64,000 nt of DNA, taken from contig NC_052511.1 in NCBI RefSeq assembly GCF_014356525.2, forward strand, positions 27,398,097 through 27,462,096, read 5' to 3'. The position numbers and the translations under genes are program-made. Source of the DNA: Nilaparvata lugens. Taxonomy: Eukaryota; Arthropoda; Insecta; Hemiptera; Delphacidae. Positions 50,301-63,400 of this stretch are shown here, piece by piece. The notes below the pieces were generated by a model. The model did not search any database. It saw nothing but the letters and a program-made list of their open reading frames with translations, and was not told the origin of the DNA. Every line of letters starts with the position of its first letter. Position 1 is the first letter of the stretch.

Positions 50301-51320
50301 TTATATCAAAATATTTTTTCAAAAATGTTCATTAACGTTATTATCATATATGTTAGTCCTTCATCATCTATACATCCAGACTTATGGAATTATTTACAAG
50401 ACTAAGAACAAGCTACTTATCCAATTTTCATGAAACTTTTGCCATTTTTCATCACAATCTAACAGTAACGCGATATTAGTTTTAGTTGAAATTTATTTCA
50501 TATCTATGAACCATGATGGATGAAAATGAAGACAGACGTATTTATTTCAATTTTTAATTTTAAAGAGAAGTCAACATTTTTCTAAAAATTGTTACGTATT
50601 TAAAAGATCTGATGCTATTTCTAAAGATCTAAAAATATTTTTCCATATCAATATCATGCATTATTTTTATTGTATAAAAATGTGGAGATAACTCATATTT
50701 GAATAAACGTAAATAATTGAGTAAACAATATGAATGCTGTGTTTCGTTATAGATTATCCATTATCTGAATTTATAAACAAATAATGCTGGGTGATTTTCA
50801 ATGAAATGTGAAAGAGGCTCAAAAATTTATAATTCAATAAATTATACATTTTTGAAACGACTATTGATTGTTTTTTTTTTTTGTAACTTACCACTACGGT
50901 ATTGAATATTTGTAATTAGGTCTTAGAATAAAAATTGCAAGCTAAAAAAAATAATAATGTCGAGTGACCTGGCTGGCTCAGGTCTGGTGTCAGAGTTTTC
51001 AGGTCGCAACTGATCAATTTCAGGGCCTCTGACATGCAAGCTTATTATGCACCAAAGTCAAATTAATACAGTTTTATAAATGGAGTTTCCGTTACATGCT
51101 TTTGTCATTCAAATTATACTTTATTTATATACTGATTAAACCAATTTATGATTAAATCAACTCCAGTAATAATTCAATATATTAAACATATTAGTTGAAG
51201 CTCTTATCCAAAAATTCAATGTAGATTCCTGTAATTATCTGTATTTACAAACGAAAACCTTTTCAACTTGTTAACAAAAATACTTTATAAGAGTAAGAGT
51301 ACGGTAGACATTTTTCTGTT
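47340..51320. other. Intergenic region between drk and the CLC gene
   Basis: Nearly 4 kb of AT-rich DNA without coding sequence, RNA gene or clear repeat structure that I can support. The genes on either side converge (drk plus, CLC minus). A tttatt on the plus strand at 51,120-51,125 is a candidate poly(A) signal for the CLC gene. Confidence 0.4.
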
Positions 51321-51323
51321 TTC

Positions 51324-51404
51324 TCAAACAATAGGTAAAGCAGTAATCCCACTAAACGATGCATGGAATTTGGCTAGATCTTTTCTTGTTAGTATTCCGA
51401 TCGG
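51324..51404 (-). CDS. CLC gene last coding exon
   Basis: Acceptor gattttcag. It encodes PIGILTRKDLAKFHASFSGI to TALPIV and the stop TGA. The VGIxTRKDLA signature closes the second CBS domain and favours ClC-7 over plasma-membrane ClC types. Confidence 0.85.
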   Translation of the reverse strand, partial: PIGILTRKDLAKFHASFSGITALPIV

Positions 51405-54400
51405 CTGAAAATCAAACGACTCTTATTAATTTTTAAAATATTAATTTGATACAAATAATTTCAACCTACATCTTCTTGGTTTCTTTGAGTAGAGTAGAGT
51501 ACAGTAGTAGAGTTGTCTCAACAGCTCGATTGTGACTATGATATAATTTATGAACATGAACTAGAAAGCAATAAAAATTTCTGAGAAGAGAGTAGAGATT
51601 GAGAATCCATGATTAGATCTTTTGAGATCATCGATCAGCATGATAGTTCTGTTTACGATCAGCATAAGTTGAAGTATGGCACATAAATTTATAATGAACC
51701 CTATCTGCTACTTGTTGATTAAAATAATTCGATCAACTCATGCTATACATTATCGTACCCTTATATACTATTGACAATATAATATATTATTGAGCACATT
51801 ATTTTTGTATTATGAATACCATTTTATTTTCACTTGATATTTAATTACTTTACTGAAGCTATAGGGATTAATTAATTGTTTATTGTAATTCTATAGAATG
51901 ATGTTTCAAATTTAATTTACATTACCTTAAATTCGTTATCCACTACGATAACATGCCTCAATCCAAGGTTTCGGAACAATTTATACGTTCTAGCCAGTGA
52001 CATATTCTGGAAAAATGAGTAATTATTTTATGTGGAAAAACACGAAAATTATTATAATTTCAATAATTAAATTGATTATCGATTATCATGTTTATAGTAC
52101 TCTTACTCTTCAAGTCCAAACATTTATGTTCAAGTTTCATTCACTAGTCAGGAGATCCGGTCTATAGAGAATATGGAGGTGCACGAAATAGTGATAGAAT
52201 TAAGAAAAATCAATCTGATAACTTACGGGTTTCACTGCATAAGGGGTTGGATTCATGATAATTTCCAAGTCTATCTTTTTTTCTAGCTCTTCTGCTGGAA
52301 ATGTTAAATTCTGTAAATGATGAAAATATTTTAAAGATGAACATTGCATCACTAACAATGAACCATTATGCAGTTTTATATGTTTATTTTTTCATTTAAA
52401 TTCACGTTCATATTCTATAATCAATAATAATAATAATCAAATTGAAAGAATAAAATATAATTTCCATTTTCAGTCTATCAGTGTAACAGATTGAGTGTGA
52501 TTTTAGTTGCTGATAACAATTATGCAACTATAGGCCTATCTCTCATCCACTTTCATTCATTTCAATTTTTACTTTCCTTGCCCTATTACCATAGGTAAGG
52601 AAAGTATTGCTTTCCGAAAAAAATTAAGGTACCCCAATTTCTAAATTTCTATACGTTTCAAGGTCCCCTGAGTCCAAAAAACTTGTTTTTGGGTATTGGT
52701 CTGTATGTGTGTGTGTGTGTGTATGAGTGTATGTGCGTCTGTGTACACGATATCTCATCTCCCAATTAACGGAATGACTTGAAATTTGGAACTTAAGGTC
52801 CTTTCACTATAAGGATCCGACACGAACAATTTCGATCAAATGCAATTCAAGATGGCGGCTAAAATGGCGAAAATGTTGTCAAAAACAGGTTTTTTCGTGA
52901 TTTTCTCGGAAACGGCTCCAACGATTTTGATAAAATTCATACCTAAAATAGTCATCGATAAGCTCTATCAACTGCGACAAGTCCCATATCTGTAAAAATT
53001 TCAGGAGCTCCGCCCCATCAATGCAGATAGATTCCCAATTATCAGGCTCCAGATACAATTGAAACAAAAAAAATCAAGTGGAGTAGATTGAGCATGAAAA
53101 TATCTACAAATAATGTTTAGTAACATTTTCACCTAAAATTGAAAATTAGCTTTAAATTCGAGAAAATGTGATTATTCAATTGCAAATTATTGTTGATTCT
53201 ATTAAATCATTCACTATGAAGAGATAGCAGACCTCATGTGTGTCTCCAGCGTTATTGCCCTGTCACCAGCTGGCTCAAATCTTTGAATAGTAGACTTGAG
53301 ATGCGCGGGAACACTAGCGTCAGGTGATAAATTTTCATAACGGCAAGGAAAGTTGTGTGAGTGCGCCACACCAGATTTTTTTTGACCTATTTATTGCACG
53401 CACATTTTTGTTGAACCTCATAATTGTGACCAACTGACGTAAACCTAGTTTGGCAACGTTTCCATTTTTCTCCGAACAGGGAATTCTACTAGTGAACTAG
53501 TTATGGATGAGATTCTATTCATAAGCATTGTTACGCCTCGATTATATAGGCATATAATTTTTTTCCATTTTATAGCTGCTAGCCATTAACTCAAAATCAT
53601 TTCAAGTTATTTATTCATTTTAAAGAATCAAAGAATTGAGAATTTCATGGTATCCTACTGTATTCAAAAATATTTCTTCAAATTCATATGGTATTTTTTA
53701 TTTTCTATAGAACTTTTATTCCGATTGAACTATTTAATGACTTGTTATTGTAGCTTTGTCATAATAATACCTTGTTATAAGTTATTCTAGACGTTTTTTT
53801 TTACCTTTTTATTGACAATTGGGAATCCTCCATGACTATATTCAGAGAGCGTTTCATTGGCTACTCTGACTGATATTTGAGGAGACAAAGTGCTGACACT
53901 TTTCGTCATGATTGTTTCTATTTTAGTTTCGCTGGAGAAGGGTGGAGCATCGGGTGGAAGGAAAGGAAATCCACTCAAAATCAGCTGCAGCTCGAATTGC
54001 GGCTTCAAAAATTGAAAATCTAAAATTATTGAAAACTCTGAGGATGGAGTTGTGATTAGATACTCAACATACATTATCATCCTATTCATAAGTATTGAAG
54101 ACCTTCTCCAATACCATTCAGAAGTTCAGAAACAGGACTATCAGAACAGTAAGTACTAGAAATTGTATTAATTACGGTATTTTCAATTTTAAAATTTTGT
54201 AAGGGCCCCATTACACAGTCATATAATATGTATCCTATGATAAATCACATCATAGATACGGTGAGGAATTTTCTTTTTCGACTACTGTATTTGTTTACTC
54301 TATTCAATAAATAAATCCAATTTGATTTATAGGGATAAGTACCACTTTCATGAAGGTGAAAATAACATCTAGGTATATTCATAATATACATTTTATTTAC

Positions 54401-57400
54401 GCTTTTTTTGTTTTATTATATCTATTGATAAAATATAAAAGTACCTCAATATTATTTTTAGTTCAATCGTAACTTGAATATTTAAACGTATCAAATATTT
54501 ATATAGTCCTATTACTAAAATGGAATGAAATCTTTGATGAAGTTGGTCAAATATCCTCAATCTGTCGTATGATCAGCTTATACCTATGACTGTGTAATGG
54601 AACCCCAATTGAAACAATTCTTTTGTCAGAAAACCTTCAACAAACAGTACAAAAGTCGTTATAAATGTAACTAGAAGCTGTGATAAATCTACTTCTGGAG
54701 CTGTCTAAAGAAGCTATCCTTGTATGTTCATGAAATTATTTTCTATGATTTCATGAGAGTTGCAAATCCAGTGAACACATTGTAAACTTACCCTAAGATT
54801 AGTATATAGGTTTAAACTATCCTTGAATATCCTTATACTATCATTTGACTTACTCAGCGAACTCTAAATTATTTCTATTTCCTTTGACACTATCAGTGGT
54901 AATAATGGCTAGTTTATGAAGTTTATAAAATCCTGGAAATTGAAGCACAAAAAGTCGGACTGGTTGTAAATGAGAACAAGAGTAAATATCTGTGTGTGTC
55001 AGCAATCAAGTCCAGAGTACCAAGAAATATCTACGTGAATAACAAAAAGTTTGCAGGTGTAGAGAACTTCAAGTATCTAGGATGCCCAATAAATGCCACA
55101 GGTAATAATGCTTATATAAAAGAAAGGATTCAAGCAGCTAATAGGGCCTACTATGCCAATGTTAGATTATTTAAAAGTAAGTTGGTCGGCAGGAGCACCA
55201 AGATAACAATATATAAAACATTGGTGCGTCCAGTGGCAACATATGCGGCAGAAACTTGGGTGATGAATATGGCTGACGAAAATGCGTTAAAAATCTTTGA
55301 AAGATCCATACTAAGAAGAAATTACGGTCCCGTTCAGGTTAATGAGCAGCAATGGCGAATAAGAAAAAATGAGGAAATAGAAGCATTAATAAAAGGAGAA
55401 AATATTGTACGCTTCATTAAAGCCCAAAGAATAAGGTGGTTGGGGCATGTGATGAGGATGAGTGAGGCTAGAATGCCGAAAATAGTTTTTAATAGCAAGT
55501 TGCACAGCAGAAGAAAGAAAGGTAGGCCAAGGAACAGGTGGGTGGACCAAGTGATGGATGACCTGAGAAAGATGGGGGTAAGGAAGGAGGGATGGAAGGA
55601 AAGAGCCATGAACAGGGAAGAATGGAGGTGTGTTGTGAAGGAGGCCAGAGCTCACCTAGGGCTGTAGCGCCGGATAAAGAAAAGAAAGAAGAATGATACT
55701 ATCAATAATATTAAAACTTATTTGAACAGGACCTTTTGAACAGGTTCAAAACGTTACAATTTTTTGAATTTGACCTAGACAAATTGAACATAGTTACAAC
55801 TTGGAACAACTTTATGGATCCGTTTTCTCCTCAGAATATTTTATCCTATCTTCAATTATTTTTTTGTATTTAATAAAGTAGGTTATTCAACTCATTAATG
55901 AATAATTGATTAATTAAAATGAATGGAATATTATGAATCGTATTTTACCTACCGGGGAAAGCAAGTCACCGACAATTCTCGCTGCCATGATGGTGATCAT
56001 GAGGGGCAGAACCATGGAGTTGTTGCCAACCACCTCCATCATGATCACTACTGTGCTGAAAGTCAGTCGCAGAGTGCCACACAGCTGGGCTGCGGAAGCC
56101 ATGTAAATGTATTTCTTTGCTTCTACCAAGTTTGCCTGTTCATATTAACATACACCATTTATTTATTCATTCTTTTGACAAAAAAATAAAATTCACTTTG
56201 AGATTGTTCCAATCTAATTTAAACAATTTTTTATACATGAACGAAGGGAACATTACTAGATAGATCAATTTATTTTCAAATTACCTACCTAATTTGTTCT
56301 TTTTGTAAAAACACATACATACAATTACTTAATATTACCTACCAAAAATAAAATCATTACCGTAACAGTACAAAAGAACTTGAAGCTCACAAGACAAATG
56401 TCTGATCGTAAGCTTGTATTAGGAAGAAAAACCTCTAAACTTCAATTCACTGATAAACTTGATCATTGCCTCGAGCCTTGATCATTGCCTGGACTATATT
56501 AGTGTACCTAATATCAAAGAGGATAGAAAGATTGAAATCTATTCTTGATAAGTTTATATAGGTACATTGTACATCCTATTTTCCTAAGCTGGTATATTAG
56601 TAAGTACCTGCTAATTGCCTATCTGAGCGAGAATAGCATAGAATGAAAAGTTGAAGTCAGTAGCCTACTCCACAATATAAATATTTCGAAATTTACCGCA
56701 AAAAATATTCTTCTGTTATGGTAAAAAATTTATAATATTTATATGATATTAAGAGACAACACAAATGGTAATTTTCACTAAATACTCGTATACTGTCAAC
56801 ATCTCAATACCACTAACTAGTAGCATAGACGAATAACGAAAAAATCTTTTTCTCTCCATTTATCCTCTTTGCTAGTAGCTACTAGTAAAACTTAAAAATG
56901 GTATATACTTTTCTCAATGAAGAAGCTACTGTAATTTTCATAAAATGAGTCATCCATGCTTACAAAATCTGGATAGTGAACGTACAAGAGGGATACTATG
57001 AATCGGCCCCATAAAGCTCCCAAAAGCAAGTTAGGCACAAAAATGCCAATTGCCATACTGATTCCCGTTGTATACATGGCCAGTGAAAAATACAGAACGA
57101 GTAAAACTCCCACTGCCAGTGTTGATATTGAATCTGAAATAGAAAAATATTCAATACTATATTATTTTCTTTTATTATTATAGGCTAATAGTGCTTCATG
57201 TTTATTAATATTGAAAACTTTCTCTAAAAGGTACTTTACTATCGAGCTACGGTATATATATTTCGTCCAATAGACCTATAGGTTAAATTATATATGATTA
57301 TGAAGAATTTATGACTTATCTAGAAATAACATGTTTACCTACTTTGGAAGTTTTGTTTTATAAATAGCTGAAGAAATTAAACATTTCAATTCTTCCACTT

Positions 57401-60400
57401 TTGAAAAAGTACTTTCTATTATTCCTACCAGTTGTAAGGTTGAATAGCATAAATAAAATTACTTATAATTTTACTCATCTATTTCACTATGCATGATTAA
57501 CTAAATACCACTAACTACTATAATAGTGAAAAATACAGAATAAAGTATCGAGCTAGCAGGATAATTCGTTTTCTTCAAAAACGGATTATAATTTTAGTTG
57601 ATCTAACACTACTTCAGCTAATGATTTGATTTTGTTGAAAGAAGATGCAATAGGCTCACAAATAGACCAATACCGAGAAATAATATTATAATGATAGTCC
57701 AATTTTAATTGCTTTACTAATAGTGGTAATAATAATTGTGTTTGTGTTATAGTATGTACCATGAGCTTTCAATTGAAATTTTATTTAGGGATAACTAAAT
57801 GTGGTTATGCAACGTAAACTTGATGATGGGTAGTGACTATTGGGCCACTCTGTATTTTGATAAATTTAAATCACAAGAAGCTTTGTAATAAAATACTCAC
57901 CTGGATCTTCATGAATCAACCACCTGAGACTAGCCTCTCCAGTATTCAGTGTAAAGAATGTCAAATCTTTCTGATAACCATCCGGGCATCCATGCTGAAA
58001 ATCATTCCCAGTAATTGAAATAAAATTAATTTTTATTCAGATTTTATTAAAATATTCAAGCTATCTATATCATACAGATTATATCGACTGAATGAATTTT
58101 CCGCTATTTTTGGTAAAAACATCAATAGGTCTAACACTCGGTTGGAAATATATCTGCTATGTATAAAAAGTACTGTATGGTAACTAATTTATTAAGGATT
58201 GAGAAGATGATTTTTTTGTCTGTTCATCACTTCCTAATTCCAATAAAGTAAAACTATTTAGAATATACTTGTAAACGCAGAATTTTAATTTGAATTGCAA
58301 TCAGGCTTACACTCAAAGCAGTGTCGCCTTCTCCAAACACAGAAGTGAATTGACGACACTCTTCCCATGAGACAGACAGAGCAAAATGACTCACTCCTGT
58401 TAGGATAGCAGCAAATAATCCATCCAACATTTTTTTATGCTTGTTTGCTCCAATGTATCTATAAAAAATGATAATTTATTAATGTCATACTTGTCGTGAA
58501 TATTTTAACTTGTAGCAGGATGATGAAATAGTTCAAATTCTACTGTACGAGAGACATGCGTTGCAAACTATTCGATATAGTTTTGTCAACTATCAATACT
58601 TATTAATGGAAGTTTTTCAGCTGCTTCCTCACTCAAATGCTTTTTGCTGTCGCTTTGATAGGGTTGGTGTATCGAGCATCAGCCAATCGGAGAGCTTCAT
58701 GGCGAGTTCCTCAGATCTGCCAGTTCTGAGTGGTGCCAATTGTTTAATGTATAAAATAATATGAACATAATAGTCCTATATCCTTTCGTGCCGTATCGAC
58801 TCAAAAAGCCTTGTGTGTCTCTGTCCATAGTTAAATGACTCGGTTTAAAAATCAAACTAGTATTTTTATGTACAAATTTCTACAATTTCGTAAAAGCAAA
58901 ATCTCTTTTCATCTTCATAATTATTATCGAAAGGTGTCTCATTGTTTTTATGAATCATTCACTAATAAAATTATATCCTATCACTTGTCATTCTTTCAGC
59001 AGTTTAAAAAATATATTTATTGAAAAATGCATAGGCTTGATTGTAGTTGTGATTCCTTAGCGTAAACTATCCACACGTTTGGAAATAGAGTTTTCAAAGT
59101 TTTAAATTTTTTTAAATGTTCAATATTCTTAACAGAACTGCAGGTAGGGAAATATGCTGAAAAGATCGCAATTTATCGAAAGATGAGATAAAATTGTGGA
59201 ATCCTCAAATCAGTTACATTAGAAAAATATTTATTTTCATACTTCCTGCGTTTAACGGTGGCAAATTTTTGAATCATCACCCATGCTGCACCGAACAATC
59301 CAGCAATGGCTCCAATGAGAATGAAAATTGGTATTTCGTACCACGTGTACCTCAGTTCGTCCTGTGTTATCAAGCCCATATACAGGATATCCTCGGATCC
59401 AGCATTGCCTGATGGAATAATGGAAATATAATAATAAACGAGTATTAGAGAAACCTAGTGTATCTATTTGAAAAATTTTAAAAAATATTTAGATATTATT
59501 GAAAAAGCTTCGATTTTTACAGTAAAATTCACGTTGAACTGCCAGCATTGATTGAATGAGGAGCATTAATGTTTTATTCGTGAGTAATTATGATAATCTA
59601 TACTATAATAAAGGGAAGAACTGGCTTATAAAAGTAATAGTAGGTATTGCTTATACACGTACGGGATAGGAAAATTATGTTTGGCGCATCATCACGTCTC
59701 AACTACTCAACTGATTAACTTGAAATTTTGTATATAGATTCTTAATTAACCAATGATGGTTATAGGCCTATTTTCAATTCTTCAAGATTCCATTACGATA
59801 AGTTTTCAGTTTGTCAAGTTTTAAAATAGACCCTTGTGGATTACAGGTTACCTGCTAGTTTAAAATAAAACACGCTATATGGATCAATGTTGAAGAGTGT
59901 TGATGTAGTCCAGTAGTAGGCTATAGTTTAATTTCATAAAATTAAAAAACATTTAGACATAATATTTTTTACCTGGGTCCTTAGTATGGAGAGACATTAT
60001 CAGGTTGGCACACCAAGAAGAAGACATGGCTGCTATGAAAATCTTGATCATCAAAGAGACACTCAGAAAGCTGACACTCTCTTCAATTGCTAAGAAAAGA
60101 CCACCTATGGAAACAAAAAATAATAGAATTAATGTATATACTTTTAAATGATCCATATTTTATTACTACTAAAGATTCATTTCATATAATTCTAGGACCC
60201 CTTTCAAAGTTATTCATTTGACTTTAGCAATAATAAATAAGGATGATTCCAATAATGTTGAGTATTTCCATGGTTTGATTCTTAAAGATAGACAACATCT
60301 GATTCAATTATAGAAACACCCATTCCCATTACTAAAGCGATTAGTACATTTTATAAACTAGTATTTCTGTGAACAGTAGACCTCGCGCCTGCTCTTATAC

Positions 60401-63400
60401 TGTCCATCAGAGTATATCCTGTCTGTATGTCGTGTCGGCGAGATATTGGTGTGAAAACGGCTAATGGCTGTTGGGGTTGGTGTATCAAAAATGCTATCAT
60501 CAAAAGCTAATCTCTTTCAAGATCATTATATATCATTCATCCCATTATCACCTAGGCTTAAAATACTTCTAGAAAGTCGTTTTTGTGAAATAATAAATAA
60601 TACTGTACATAAATAAATAAAAGACATACTGGCAACAGGGCACACCGAGTTCAAAGCAGAGAAAGTTCGAGAGACAATACTATGTTATTTTAGTTATTAA
60701 TTGCATGCGTTATCACACGCAATCAATAGTTCATTTAATAGTGCATAAAAATTGCATTCAATGAGTCATGCAATTAATAGTCTACACAGCAGCTGATTTT
60801 TTACCAAGTTACATTGAGATATTGAATTGCATGCGTCATGGCATGCAATTTGTAATCCACTCGACAGTTGTTGATTTATGATGAATAATTCTATTGTCTG
60901 ATTTTTACTCTAATATTTGCGTATGAAGGATATTTGCGTTCTTTTTATATTATATCCTTGAAATGCAAAATTTCCAAAAAACCTTGTATATACGTCGACG
61001 CGCAATTTAAAAAGGAACATACCTGTCAAATTTCATGAAAATATTACCGCGTTTCGCCGTAAATGCGCAATATATAAACATTTAAACATAAAGAGAAATG
61101 CCAAACCGTCGACTTGAATCTTAGACCTCACTTCGCTCGGTCAATTATCAAATATTGTCGATTAATCCTAGAAATCAGTTCAAAAATACTCTCCAAGATA
61201 GAAGCTCTGAGAAAATTCAAAATACCGTATTATTTTTTATAATGAATATCTCCCATGATAAAGGACATGAGCTATCCATCTCATGTGGGCATCATCCACA
61301 ATAAAGAATTAAATAAACTAAATAAAATAAAAAATGCTATTACCAATTTGAAATCTATCGAAACATAATTTTTCTATTTCCTACACTAATTATCTTAAAG
61401 AAAATTCTCCAATTAAAAAAGCTGCTATAGAAAATTCTATTTTCGTTATTGTAAAATGTATACAGTTTATAGTTCTATTATTGACATTATTTTCTCAATT
61501 CAACTTTTTCAAAAAAAGAAAACGTTTTCTCAAAATAAATTCCATTATAATGAGGACTATGATATTCAGTCAGATGGGGAATGAGGCGCAATCAATGTTT
61601 GAAAGACTGATGCGGCCTTGATATTCGTGGGCTCGATTCGATCCGTCAAGCGTGTGGATTTCACATTATGTGAAATAATGTGTCGTAATGTCATCGCATC
61701 TTATTGGACTACCAGGTACAATTGAATACTTTAGTGTGCATCATCCAGTAAAACAAAATGTCCAAATTAGAGAAGAAATTGGAAAAATGTGTCTGGAGCA
61801 GAAAGATGAAAACTGACTTATATAGTTGAATTGAAGAAATGTTAAGGGGCAAGAAGATGAAAACTGACCCATAGGTGCGGCGAAAGCAGCGGCGACCCCG
61901 GCAGCCACTCCCCCCGCCACCATGTCTCGGATCTCGTGGTCGAAGTGGAAAATCTTGCAACATGAGTCGGTCAACTTCCGAGGCACCAGCACCAAGTTCG
62001 CACCGACCACTGCTCCTATGTGGATCATTGGTCCTTCCTAAATTTAAACAAATATTCAAAATTGATTTTTCTGGTGATTGAAATTAATTTTACATTTTAC
62101 ATTCATCAATGTGTCATTAGTAGAATCGGTTTCCGTTGTTTCAAAACCAAAGCTGAAGATCCACTCGTCTCCTACCATCACCCTCATACAAGCTTGGAAA
62201 CTTTGTAAGCATGACTGAATCACAAAAAAAGGAAGCATACATCCATTATTTCCAAAGTAATTTAGAATAACCATTGTTAATCGTCAGGTAATCTCATCAC
62301 AAACCATATTCAGGAACGACAATTCAGATTTCAATAATACATATTTATCCCTTCAATAATTACAATCATAATACTCTTGAATACGAATATTTAAAACTTA
62401 TGAATATTTTTACGTGAAGAGTAATAAAAACCTTATAATTGTAGTCAATAATAATAATTGTAGTTGATTATGGGCAATAAGTTGAATTAGAGCTATTTGA
62501 ATGACAGATAGGGCCTAGTGATTTGTGAATTACAAACTGAACAACATTATTTTCAATTAAGAGTTCAAGATATGCAATTATTGATCTTTCAATTGATATA
62601 ATGGATCTTGTATTGTTTTGATTAGATTAGAGCTTTGTGGAAATTTTTAACAAATTATACAGTGGAACCTTTATACTGATATAGTTATCATACCCTCGAT
62701 TCTGTACAGGCCTTATAATAGTAAATTCTTGAACGTTCCCTTGAGATGTAGGTACTATTTCAGGTTTGGCTGTACAAAAAACTACTTAGAACCGACAGCT
62801 GTACAGTACTTGATAATCGGATCATGTTTGTACTATTTTTTCAACTATTAAATTGAAGGTTTGTTAGGTGAACTGACCTTACCACCAGTGATTCCCGAGA
62901 CACAAGTGCAGATCATGCTGGCCACTTTGTGAATGATGACTTGAGCATTCAGGATTCTGGGAATGTTGGCCCCGTTCAGATAGGCCACTACTCCTGAAAC
63001 ACCTCCTCCTGCAGCTCCTGGCTAGAAATATTTTTTATTTATAATATTTTTTAATAAAAATAACAATAGGGCTACTTCAATTGTAAATTGATGAAAATAA
63101 TTCATCAATACCCTTCTGTTGTGTTTTATATAAAAAGTATACGTGTGGATAAGTTTACGTCTATAAGTTTAAGTTTTACGTGTGGATACAACAAGTTTTT
63201 TCAAAGTATATCTCTGATATTTGATTTTTAATACTGTATATAACACATAATAGACACTTTTGAGTTCTATAATATTTATATTTACAGAGAACTCGACACA
63301 GATAGATTGAAGTTCTTGAAAACTTGCTTATTTCATTACGGTACATATTTCACCAGTTGAAAAAGGTGACACAGTCCCCGAAATATCCTGATACATGTAA

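Noticed and set aside
61709..62059. 116-residue Arg-rich frame overlapping the CLC exon at 61.9 kb
   Set aside because: Out-of-frame shadow of the G+C-rich CLC exon.
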